A DNA stretch of 7,172 bases from Clostridiales bacterium (GCA_009774735.1 VSOH01000074.1:1-7172), one strand, 5' to 3'; numbered from the stretch's first letter, positions 1 through 6,113 are shown. Translations and numbers: made by a program. Notes: generated from the sequence alone by a model not told the origin.

Positions 1-65
1 TACAGGCAGAAATGTATTAAATGAAGTGAACCCCAAATATTAGATAAAATAATATTTTCCTGCAA

Positions 66-178
66 GAGAATGAGCCCGTATTTAACCGGGCTCATTCTCA
101 ATTCAGAAAGAATCCATTCATTGTTGAAATAATGAATGGATTCCTTTAGACAGCTGATGAATTCATCAACTGTCTAAA
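66..178. repeat. Three consecutive 34-nt inverted repeats (hairpin cluster)
   Basis: Three strong dyads lie almost back to back. The first (66-99) has perfect 13-bp arms, GAGAATGAGCCCG and its complement, around an 8-nt loop. The second (110-143) also has perfect 13-bp arms, GAATCCATTCATT and its complement, around 8 nt. The third (145-178) is a 34-nt near-palindrome with a single mismatched pair (154/169). All three are 34 nt long but their sequences are unrelated. None is followed directly by a clean T-run on either strand, so they are not simple canonical terminators, although they could back up termination of transcripts arriving from either side. Confidence 0.75.
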
Positions 179-200
179 AATTTCTCCCTGTTTTGCTCAT

Positions 201-245
201 AAAAATATGCACCCCCTAAAGTATCTAACTTCTGGGGATGCATAT
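201..245 (-). terminator. Rho-independent terminator of the P-type ATPase gene
   Basis: Read on the minus strand, the ATPase stop codon is followed within about ten bases by a long hairpin: arms 234-245 and 205-216 pair with one mismatch, with a further 4-bp inner stem (219-222 with 228-231). It is followed by five U's (complement of 201-205). Position, stem strength and U-tract fit an intrinsic terminator. The arms, with their CCCC core, also resemble IS3-type ends. Confidence 0.8.
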
Positions 246-252
246 CATTCAA

Positions 253-2253
253 TTATTTCTCTTTTTTCACAAGCATTGTTCGCATTGAATTTGCAATAGC
301 GATTAGGCATACACCCACATCGCCGAAAACGGCAAGCCACATTGCGTTTTCATCAAAAATTCCCACTGTGCAGCCAATAATAATCAATATTTTCACGCCG
401 AGTGAAAAAATGATATTTTCCTTGACAATACGCAGTGCCTTTTTCGCTATCCTTCTGCCAACCGGGATTTTTGAAAGTGAATCACCCATAATCACCATAT
501 CGGCTGCTTCTATTGCAACATCACTGCCGACGCCGCCCATAGCAACACCTAAATCAGCCTGAGCAAGAACAGGAGCATCATTTATTCCGTCACCTGTATA
601 AAGCACATTTGCCCCCTGCTGCTGAAGCTCAATTACCCTTTCAACCTTATCCGCAGGCATAAGCTTTGCATAAACAGTATCAATTCCCGCCTTTGCAGCA
701 ACGTCCCTTGCAATCGGCTCCTTATCACCTGTCAGCATTACAGTATTTGAAATGCCCATTGATTTAAGCCGTGCAATCGCCTCCTTGCTGTCCTGCTTGA
801 TAATATCGGCAAAAACTATATTGCCCTTGAACTCGTTATCTGATGCACAGTAGACTGCCGTGCCGATTGATCTGGTTTCTTTAAAATCAACACCGATTTC
901 CTGCATCAGCTTTTCATTGCCAACATAATATTTAACACCGTCAACCACTGCCGACACACCCTTACCCGGGTAATTCTTAGCATTCTTAACCTCACAATCG
1001 TCCGCATAATGTGCAAAAGCAAGGCATATGGATTTTGCAATAGGATGCGTTGAATAGCGTTCACAGGCAGCGATAATTTTAAGCAGCTCGCGGTGACTGT
1101 TATCACTGCAGTGACAGTTATAGCATTCGCAGCTGACATATTCAAATTTACCGCTTGTAATTGTACCTGTTTTATCAAAAACACCTGTATCTGCCTTTGC
1201 CAGTGCTTCAAGGTAATTACCGCCCTTAATAAGTATACCCTCTTTTGAGCAGGCTCCGATACCGCCGAAAAAGCTAAGCGGAATAGAAATAACAAGTGCA
1301 CAGGGACAGGACACTACAAGAACAGACAGCCCCCTGAATACCCATTCCTTCCATTCTCCGCCAAAAAACAAAGGAGGAACAATAATTACAAGCAGCGCAA
1401 TCAGACAGACAATAGGTGTATAAATCCTTGCAAATCTGGTAATAAACTGCTCTGCACCCGACTTTTTATCCTCAGCATTTTCAAGCATACCGAGAATTTT
1501 TGATACAGTTGAATCTTTAAATTCTTTTGACGCTCTTACTGTAACAGCTCCGTCAATAACAACTGACCCTGCAAGTATTTCATCGCCTGTTGTTTTAGTT
1601 ACAGGGATTGACTCACCTGTCAGAGCCTTCATATCAACCTCTGCACAGCCCTCAGCTATTTCGCCGTCAATATCAAGCTTTTCGCCCGGCTTTATTATCA
1701 TTAAATCCCCGATTTTAACATCATCCGGTGAAATAACACTTTCCTTGCCGTCACGCAGAACTGTAACCTGCTGCGGCTTAAGCTCAAGCATATTTTTAAT
1801 TGATTTACGACTTTTCTGCACCGCAAGACTCTGTAAAAATTCACCGATTGTGAAAAGAAACATTACCGCACAGCCCTCAGTATATTCACCTACTGCAAAT
1901 GCACCGAGTGAGGCAACTGTCATTAAAAAATTCTCATTAAAAATATCGCCGTGAATAATACCTTCAACAGCCTCTTTAACAATGCCAAAGCCCATTATCA
2001 GATACGATATACCAAAACAGACAAGCGGTATAAATTCGTGTATGCCAAGAATACCGTTTTCTATTAGCTCATGTAATATATAACCCACAACCAAAAGTGC
2101 ACCGCCGAAACCGACCTTAAAAGCAAAATCCTTTTTGTCAAGCTCCTCATGAGCGTGGTCATGACCGCAGCCGCAGCCGTCATTATGCTGATGATGACCG
2201 TGCTCACAGCAGTCACACGATTTACCATGACTGTGCTTTTTTTCATTTCCCAT
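253..2253 (-). CDS. cadA: Heavy-metal-translocating P-type ATPase (P1B-2 type, Zn/Cd/Pb export)
   Basis: This 666-residue membrane pump uses ATP to export soft divalent metals. All P-type landmarks are visible: TGES (212-215, actuator), the metal-site CPC in helix 6 (316-318), DKTGT with phosphorylated Asp360, the nucleotide-domain HP pair (403-404), TGD (508-510) and GDGINDAP (554-561). Lys621 in helix 7 and Asp645 in helix 8 match the conserved Lys/Asp of ZntA-type Zn/Cd/Pb pumps rather than copper pumps. There is no N-terminal CxxC metal-binding domain. Instead the first 35 residues form a His/Cys-rich tail (9 His, 5 Cys). A Cys cluster (C375, C377, C380, C382) follows the DKTGT segment, which is unusual. 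The start is ATG at 2253, with AGGAG (2261-2265) seven bases upstream. The gene has its own promoter and terminator and appears monocistronic. Family is certain; exact metal is inferred. Confidence 0.96.
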   Translation of the reverse strand: MGNEKKHSHGKSCDCCEHGHHQHNDGCGCGHDHAHEELDKKDFAFKVGFGGALLVVGYILHELIENGILGIHEFIPLVCFGISYLIMGFGIVKEAVEGIIHGDIFNENFLMTVASLGAFAVGEYTEGCAVMFLFTIGEFLQSLAVQKSRKSIKNMLELKPQQVTVLRDGKESVISPDDVKIGDLMIIKPGEKLDIDGEIAEGCAEVDMKALTGESIPVTKTTGDEILAGSVVIDGAVTVRASKEFKDSTVSKILGMLENAEDKKSGAEQFITRFARIYTPIVCLIALLVIIVPPLFFGGEWKEWVFRGLSVLVVSCPCALVISIPLSFFGGIGACSKEGILIKGGNYLEALAKADTGVFDKTGTITSGKFEYVSCECYNCHCSDNSHRELLKIIAACERYSTHPIAKSICLAFAHYADDCEVKNAKNYPGKGVSAVVDGVKYYVGNEKLMQEIGVDFKETRSIGTAVYCASDNEFKGNIVFADIIKQDSKEAIARLKSMGISNTVMLTGDKEPIARDVAAKAGIDTVYAKLMPADKVERVIELQQQGANVLYTGDGINDAPVLAQADLGVAMGGVGSDVAIEAADMVIMGDSLSKIPVGRRIAKKALRIVKENIIFSLGVKILIIIGCTVGIFDENAMWLAVFGDVGVCLIAIANSMRTMLVKKEK

Positions 2254-2259
2254 AATAAT

Positions 2260-2299
2260 ACTCCTGATATTTTTATTATACCTATATTATATCAGGAGT
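2260..2299. promoter_or_regulatory. Perfect 11-bp inverted repeat over the ATPase promoter (candidate operator)
   Basis: ACTCCTGATAT at 2260-2270 is repeated as its exact reverse complement at 2289-2299, with an 18-bp gap. On the minus strand the upstream arm covers the 5' part of the -10 box (2286-2291) and the end of the spacer, while the downstream arm contains the Shine-Dalgarno sequence of the ATPase gene. The centre (about 2279-2280) lies near the expected transcription start. The upstream arm should not be transcribed, which points to a DNA operator rather than an RNA hairpin. A metal-sensing repressor (ArsR/SmtB or similar) is a plausible ligand, but none is encoded in the window. Confidence 0.55.
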
Positions 2300-2313
2300 G
2301 GTTAAAAGTCAAA
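2286..2313 (-). promoter_or_regulatory. Promoter of the P-type ATPase gene
   Basis: On the minus strand, TTTGAC (2308-2313) or the overlapping TTGACT (2307-2312) is followed by a 15-16 bp spacer and TATAAT (2286-2291). The -10 is preceded by TGA, giving an extended TGnTATAAT box. Transcription should begin near 2279, leaving a leader of about 25 nt before the ATG at 2253. Confidence 0.75.
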
Positions 2314-2362
2314 CAAGATTTATTAAATTCAAAATATTATGAATCATTTTTTCAAGGCAGAC

Positions 2363-3034
2363 TTATTTCAGATAAGTTGTAAGCTGCTTATTGATATCAA
2401 TTGTACCGAGGAAAATATTTTCAAGCTTATCTCCCTTGGCCTTAAGCATATTATCAAGCTCTCTTTTTGTTACACCTGCCACTGAAAGGTTGTCATCAAT
2501 GATATGACCATCCATAATCACATTTATATAAAGCCCCTCTCTTTCCGGAGCAAAATTAAAGTCCTTAGGATTAAGCTGTCTTTTCTGTGCCACAGGCTGA
2601 AAACTGATTTTTCCCGTCGTTTCCATTATTGCATAATCAATATCAGAAAGGTTAAAATAGCCATTGACTCTTGCACTCGTGAGCAAATCATCAAGCTCAA
2701 CACGAGCCTTACGCATACCCCTTTTACTGATTTTTCCACGTTCAATAATGATTATCGGCTTGCCTGATATAAACTTTCTTGCCTTGACACTTTTCTGTGC
2801 CAGAACGGAAATCAATACGCCAACAACGCCATATACAACCATTGCGAGTATACCCTTCCACCATTCAAGGTCAATATTTGTTGCCATTTCTGCTGCAATA
2901 GAGCCAATGGTAATACCAATAACATAGTCAAAAAAGCTCATTTCACTTATTTGCCTGAAGCCCATAATTTTTGTAATAATAAATAATACAGCCAATGATA
3001 CAAAAGATAAAATAATTATATAAGCAAAGTCCAT
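2363..3034 (-). CDS. DUF421 (YetF/YcaP-like) membrane protein
   Basis: I chose the ATG at 3034 (223 residues) because AGGTG lies a few bases upstream and the first transmembrane helix then starts at the N-terminus, as in Bacillus YetF. An in-frame ATG at 3070 would add 12 residues (235 in all) but has only A/T-rich sequence upstream and no ribosome site. Numbering from the chosen start, three hydrophobic segments span roughly residues 4-22, 37-52 and 61-80. A soluble domain follows, with family hallmarks: RKFISGKPIIII after the last helix, then a basic linker, a DDLLTSAR stretch and DYAIMETTGKIS. The family is common in spore-forming and other Firmicutes; its biochemical function is not established. 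It lies 109 bp upstream of the ATPase gene, with no clear terminator between, so some read-through is possible. The promoter is not obvious. Confidence 0.88.
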   Translation of the reverse strand: MDFAYIIILSFVSLAVLFIITKIMGFRQISEMSFFDYVIGITIGSIAAEMATNIDLEWWKGILAMVVYGVVGVLISVLAQKSVKARKFISGKPIIIIERGKISKRGMRKARVELDDLLTSARVNGYFNLSDIDYAIMETTGKISFQPVAQKRQLNPKDFNFAPEREGLYINVIMDGHIIDDNLSVAGVTKRELDNMLKAKGDKLENIFLGTIDINKQLTTYLK

Positions 3035-3089
3035 AAAATCACCTGTTATATTTTGTGCATTATTACACATTTTTATTTTTTATAAATTA

Positions 3090-3098
3090 TGGTATAAT
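3090..3098 (+). promoter_or_regulatory. Extended -10 promoter of the CDF-phosphoesterase operon
   Basis: TGGTATAAT at 3090-3098 is a perfect extended -10 box. No good -35 is present at the right distance, as is common for extended -10 promoters. Transcription would start near 3105, giving a very short leader before the TTG at 3121. The region lies between the divergent DUF421 gene and the CDF gene. Confidence 0.55.
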
Positions 3099-3120
3099 TT
3101 AATTTCCGGGTGGTGGTAGT

Positions 3121-3721
3121 TTGGGAAAGACAGGTGTTAAAACAGCCGTTTTCGGTCTGACCGTAAATTTTGTGTTGTTTTTAATTAAGCTTTATGTGAG
3201 TATCAGCTCAGGCTCTCTTGCTATTTACTGTGACGGAATTAACAATTTAGGCGATACATTTTCATGCATAATTGCACTGGTCGGTTTTGCTTTAGCAATC
3301 AGGCTCAATGAAAAAAAGCAGCCGTGCACAGTCCCTTGCATCATTTGTAATAGGGCTGATTTTAGCATTCACAGGTGCATATTTTGCATATAACGGTATT
3401 GAAAGGCTGATGTACCCTGTGCCGATTTCATACCTTTACAAATATGCAATACTGATTGCTGTCACAGCCTTTGCCAAACTGGTAATGGGCATTGTGTATT
3501 TAAAGGTCGGCAGAAAACATCCGTCACCTGTATATAAAACACTTGTAATGGACAGCTTTCTCGACTGTGCAATAACACTGACAACACTTATCAGTCTTAC
3601 TCTGTCCGTCAAAATCAACTTTGCGATTGACAGCATATTATCAATTGTTATAGGCATTGCTGTTGCAGTGAGTGCAGTTAAAACGCTTTGGGCACAGTGT
3701 AAATATTTAATTAATGAATAG
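3121..3721 (+). pseudogene. Frameshifted cation diffusion facilitator (CDF) transporter lacking the C-terminal domain
   Basis: Two overlapping reading frames encode consecutive parts of one CDF-family metal transporter. The 5' part (3121 to about 3318) carries helices 1-2 with the family signature DGINNLGD (residues 38-45). The 3' part (from about 3308, one base out of phase) carries helices 3-6, with SLASFVIG and, in helix 5, MDSFLD. The junction is seven A's at 3311-3317; removing one A gives a continuous 199-residue protein. Even when joined it lacks the HPFGHG-type loop usual between helices 2 and 3 and the cytoplasmic C-terminal domain, so it ends just after helix 6 (usual CDFs are near 300 residues). 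Helix 5 has Asp-x3-Asp instead of the His-x3-Asp of zinc-type members, so the metal is uncertain. The start is TTG at 3121 after a weak GGTGG; no better start is in frame. It may be a mutation, a sequencing error, or less likely a recoded gene. Confidence 0.8.
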
Positions 3722-3729
3722 GAGAGCTT

Positions 3730-4992
3730 ATGGAAAAGGTTAAAAGATCATCGAAGCAGAGGTTTAAAATATTCTTGAGAATTTTACTGATTATCGTTCT
3801 GATCATAGCAATTATCTGTGCATCACTTGTAATCGTTTCACTCGTAGGCATTAAATCAAACAAGGATTTTATTTCATCAATCAGCACGGTTGAATATGAC
3901 AATCAGCTTGTGCCTGAGCTTGGTGACGACGGTTATTATACCTTTGTAACAGATGATGAATTTAAAATTATGCAGTTGACAGACGTACATATCGGTGCGG
4001 GCTTTATGTGCACAAAAAAAGATAATATGGCTCTCAATGCTGTTGCTTCAATGGTGAGTGCCGAAAAGCCCGATTTAGTTGTAGTTACAGGCGATATTGC
4101 ATACCCTGTTCCGTTTCAGGCAGGCACGTTCAACAATAAAAACAGTGCCAAGCTTTTTGCTGAGCTTATGGAGCAGCTTGGTGTTTACTGGTGCTTTGCC
4201 TTCGGCAATCATGATACGGAATCCTATTCCTACTACTCAAGAGAACAGATTGCTGAATTCTATACAGGCGGGGATTATCCTCACTGCATTGCCCAGCCGG
4301 GACCGGAGGATGTTGACGGTACAGGCAACTATGTTGTGAATGTGAAAAATACCAAGGGTGAAATTACACAGAGCCTGTTTATGCTTGACTCTCACTCATA
4401 CGTTGACAATGACCTTGTAGGACTTATGATGAAGTATGACACAATCCACGAAAGCCAGGTTAAATGGTATGAGGAAACCGTAAAAAGTCTTACTGACCAA
4501 AACAACGGCATAACACCGAAATCATTGGCTTTTTACCATATCCCAAATCCTGAATTCAAGGATGCTTGGATGGAATATGTTAATAACGATTTCACCGATA
4601 CCGAAAATGTTAAATACAAGTATGGTATGCTTGGAGAAAAGGATTTATTAATCTGCTCAAGCAGCTATAACTACGGTTTCTTTGACAAATGTGTTGAGCT
4701 GGGGTCAACGCAGGGTATTTTCGTAGGTCACGATCACCTGAATAATTTCTCCGTTAACTACAAGGGTATTCAGCTTACATACGGATATTCAATCGACTAT
4801 CTTGCATATTTCGGTATAATGAACTACGGCTCACAGCGTGGCTGCACAACAATTGACATTATGCCTGACGGCAGCTTTGACTGCAAAAAGGAAAATTATT
4901 ATCAGGATAAATATGCCTCTGTCAACGCAAAAGAAAATGTTTCTATGGACAATTATTATGAAGAGGTAGAAGATATGCCGAATGAAAAATAA
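3730..4992 (+). CDS. Membrane-anchored calcineurin-like metallophosphoesterase (Dcr2/purple-acid-phosphatase-like)
   Basis: This 420-residue protein has one N-terminal hydrophobic helix (about residues 12-40) after a basic stretch, predicting an anchor with the catalytic domain outside the cell. The dinuclear metal site is complete: DVH (Asp85, His87), GD (121-122), GNHD (159-162), a lone His270 in FYHIP, and GHDH (333-336). The order and the GHDHLNNF ending resemble the Dcr2/PAP29-type branch of metallophosphoesterases. It should hydrolyse a phosphomonoester or phosphodiester, but the substrate cannot be read from sequence. AGGAG (3720-3724) overlaps the TAG stop of the upstream CDF gene (3719-3721), and the ATG is 8 nt beyond that stop, so the genes are one transcript and translation may be coupled. 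The tail after about residue 385 is acidic and low in complexity. No terminator follows; the next promoter starts 5 nt after the stop. Confidence 0.93.
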   Translation: MEKVKRSSKQRFKIFLRILLIIVLIIAIICASLVIVSLVGIKSNKDFISSISTVEYDNQLVPELGDDGYYTFVTDDEFKIMQLTDVHIGAGFMCTKKDNMALNAVASMVSAEKPDLVVVTGDIAYPVPFQAGTFNNKNSAKLFAELMEQLGVYWCFAFGNHDTESYSYYSREQIAEFYTGGDYPHCIAQPGPEDVDGTGNYVVNVKNTKGEITQSLFMLDSHSYVDNDLVGLMMKYDTIHESQVKWYEETVKSLTDQNNGITPKSLAFYHIPNPEFKDAWMEYVNNDFTDTENVKYKYGMLGEKDLLICSSSYNYGFFDKCVELGSTQGIFVGHDHLNNFSVNYKGIQLTYGYSIDYLAYFGIMNYGSQRGCTTIDIMPDGSFDCKKENYYQDKYASVNAKENVSMDNYYEEVEDMPNEK

Positions 4993-4996
4993 GGTA

Positions 4997-5024
4997 TTGA
5001 CAAATTTATTTTGCGGCATATAAT
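4997..5024 (+). promoter_or_regulatory. Consensus promoter driving the FMN riboswitch and ribU
   Basis: TTGACA (4997-5002), a 16-bp spacer and TATAAT (5019-5024) form a near-perfect vegetative promoter. Transcription should start around 5031, about 20 nt before the riboswitch aptamer. The -35 box lies only four bases after the phosphoesterase stop codon. Confidence 0.88.
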
Positions 5025-5050
5025 ATACATATAGGCAATAGCCTAAATAA

Positions 5051-5166
5051 ATATTTTCGGGGCGAGGTGCAATTCCTCACCGGCAGTTAAAGTCTGCGAC
5101 CCGCATATGCGGCTGATTGGGTGAAATTCCCATACCGACGGTTAAAGTCCGGATGAGAGAAAATGT
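5051..5166 (+). ncRNA. FMN riboswitch aptamer (RFN element)
   Basis: The conserved RFN blocks occur in order: TTCGGGGCGAGGTG at the 5' side, TTCCTCACCGGC, GTTAAAGTCTGCGACCCGC (split by a variable stem), GGTGAAATTCCCATACCGAC, and TTAAAGTCCGGATGAGAGA at the 3' side. The closing helix P1 forms between 5051-5058 and 5159-5166, with one U-G pair. It binds flavin mononucleotide and, in this family, shuts down riboflavin synthesis or uptake genes when FMN is abundant. It sits directly upstream of ribU with its own promoter, and a terminator follows, so control is probably at transcription termination. Confidence 0.97.
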
Positions 5167-5219
5167 TTGGCAAGGTGTAATAGCATTATTACGCCCTTTG
5201 CCGTCAGTCAAAACATTGT
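5167..5219 (+). promoter_or_regulatory. Riboswitch expression platform: linker hairpin and candidate antiterminator
   Basis: Directly after the aptamer a strong hairpin forms: 5169-5173 pairs with 5198-5202, and 5174-5182 with 5187-5195 (one G-U pair), around a GCAT loop. Beyond it, AAACATT (5211-5217) is complementary to AATGTTT (5162-5168), which includes the 3' strand of P1. That pairing excludes P1, so it could form when FMN is absent. A second partial pairing is possible between 5145-5152 and the terminator's 5' arm (5222-5229). Which pairing acts as antiterminator is inferred. Confidence 0.55.
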
Positions 5220-5252
5220 GCCCCGACTTCAAAAGTCGGGGCTTCTCTTTTG
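5220..5252 (+). terminator. FMN-controlled intrinsic terminator upstream of ribU
   Basis: GCCCCGACTT (5220-5229) pairs perfectly with AAGTCGGGGC (5233-5242) around a tiny loop and is followed by the T-rich TTCTCTTTT. It lies between the aptamer and the ribU ribosome site, where a riboswitch-controlled terminator is expected. Confidence 0.92.
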
Positions 5253-5275
5253 TTCCCAGTTAAAGGAGAAGAAAG

Positions 5276-5869
5276 ATGAACAACAAAAAAGTAAGAACAC
5301 TGACAGGCACCGCAATGCTGACAGCAGTAGGTGTGGCACTTCAGTATATCGAGATTTCTATCCCGATTATACCCAACTTTATCAAGCTGGATTTCTCGGA
5401 CCTGCCTGAGCTTATCGGTGCATTCGCGTATGGTCCCGTGGCAGGAGTAATTATCTGTCTGCTGAGAAACCTAATACATATGGCAGTCAGCCAAAGCGGT
5501 TTTGTGGGTGAGCTTTCAAACTTTATCCTCGGTGCTGTCTTTGCACTTGTAGCAGGCTTGATTTATAAAAAAATGAAAACAAAAAAGGGTGCTTTCATAG
5601 GCGGTACCACAGGTGCGGCAGCAATGGCAGGCATCAGCGTTTTCACCAACTACTTTATCATTTATCCGCTTTATTACAGCGTACTCGGCTTCCCGGAGGA
5701 GGCTGTTCTCGGTATGTATCAGGCTTTGCTGCCGAGTGTTGAAAACATTTTTCAGGCACTGTTGATATTTAACCTTCCGTTCACCTTTGCCAAGGCAATG
5801 ATTTGTGTGATAATTGCAATGATTATTTATAAACCGCTGTCAAAGCTTCTGAAGGGTAAAGAACAATAA
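5276..5869 (+). CDS. ribU: RibU, riboflavin-specific S component of an ECF transporter
   Basis: This 197-residue integral membrane protein binds riboflavin and works with the shared ECF energy module (EcfT plus ATPases EcfA1/A2, not encoded here) to import it. The family signature is clear: KLDFSDLPELIGAF (37-50) followed by AYGPVAGV, then GELSNF (79-84) and SVFTNYFIIYPLYY (121-134). Hydrophobic segments account for about six helices, and the length is normal for RibU. The ATG at 5276 has AAAGGAG (5262-5268) seven bases upstream. It is preceded by an FMN riboswitch, so uptake should fall when FMN is plentiful; this context independently supports the assignment. It is transcribed alone, with its own promoter and a strong terminator. 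Confidence 0.96.
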   Translation: MNNKKVRTLTGTAMLTAVGVALQYIEISIPIIPNFIKLDFSDLPELIGAFAYGPVAGVIICLLRNLIHMAVSQSGFVGELSNFILGAVFALVAGLIYKKMKTKKGAFIGGTTGAAAMAGISVFTNYFIIYPLYYSVLGFPEEAVLGMYQALLPSVENIFQALLIFNLPFTFAKAMICVIIAMIIYKPLSKLLKGKEQ

Positions 5870-5887
5870 AGCTTTTTCATTTTTGTC

Positions 5888-5930
5888 AAAGGAGTCGGCA
5901 GGCTGCAGCTTGTCGGCTCCTTTTATATTT
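5888..5930 (+). terminator. Intrinsic terminator of ribU
   Basis: A 16-bp hairpin, including three G-U pairs, forms between 5888-5903 (AAAGGAGTCGG...) and 5908-5923 (...CGGCTCCTTT) around TGCA. It starts 19 nt after the ribU stop and runs into the T-rich TTTTATATTT. Confidence 0.9.
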
Positions 5931-6084
5931 AACGGCTTTACGCAGTTTGTTATACTGATTGCATTTTTAGGCGACATTCGGCTTTTTTCAATCGGAATAA
6001 TCGGCGAATATCCTGCAAAAAATTATATTGAAACAAAAAAAACCAATCTATATAGCCAAAGAAATCATTGATTACAAATAATTA

Positions 6085-6113
6085 TTGATATTTTAATTAT
6101 AATGTTGTATAAT
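6085..6113 (+). promoter_or_regulatory. Promoter of the aldolase gene
   Basis: TTGATA (6085-6090), a 17-bp spacer and TATAAT (6108-6113) form a strong promoter, suited to a highly expressed glycolytic gene. The start would be near 6120, inside a 7-1-7 dyad TAGTAAA-T-TTTACTA (6118-6132). A second TATAAT at 6098-6103 lacks a properly spaced -35. Confidence 0.8.

Larger units (their letters stand above)
22..247. mobile_element. Possible small non-coding element with IS3/IS150-like ends (MITE or IS remnant)
   Basis: The left end (22-46) starts TGAAGTGAACCCC and runs on to ATTAGATA. The reverse complement of 222-247 starts TGATATGCATCCCC and runs on to TTAGATA. With one gap, roughly three quarters of the bases match, and both ends have the TG...CA form and CCCC core seen in many IS3-family (IS150 group) ends. 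The interior is about 226 bp, codes for nothing evident and is packed with hairpins, as in a MITE. Against this, I see no target-site duplication, and the right end coincides with the terminator hairpin of the ATPase gene, which would itself create the inverted similarity. The resemblance to IS3 ends is from memory, not a search. Confidence 0.3.

Noticed and set aside
2..43. Possible C-terminus of a plus-strand gene entering from the left (ending VNEVNPKY-like, stop at 41-43)
   Set aside because: All three frames stop within 43 bases, and nothing distinguishes one as coding. The candidate frame also overlaps the IS-like end at 22-46.
1096..1118. Intragenic palindrome centred on TCACTGCAGTGA (1103-1114) with flanking ACTGT/ACAGT
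   Set aside because: It lies in the middle of the ATPase coding sequence, encoding the His/Cys-rich insertion; no promoter is nearby, so an operator role is unsupported.
906..1301. Minus-strand 131-codon open frame inside the ATPase gene
   Set aside because: It lies out of frame within a clearly conserved P-type ATPase and shows no ribosome site or recognisable domain; it is a shadow frame.
2149..2382. Plus-strand 77-codon frame across the ATPase start region
   Set aside because: It is antisense to the His-rich tail and promoter, low in complexity and without family features.
3310..3318. A AAA AAG, a classical -1 ribosomal slippery heptamer, in phase within the CDF gene
   Set aside because: A -1 shift leads into the third frame, which stops after about a dozen codons. 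Joining the two CDF halves needs +1 (or loss of one A), so dnaX-type -1 frameshifting does not explain the arrangement.
5167..5409. 80-codon plus-strand frame over the riboswitch platform
   Set aside because: It runs through the aptamer 3' region and terminator and into ribU in another frame; the RNA structure and ribU explain the sequence.
5883..6071. 62-codon plus-strand frame after ribU
   Set aside because: It begins inside the ribU terminator hairpin, has no ribosome site and matches nothing I recognise.
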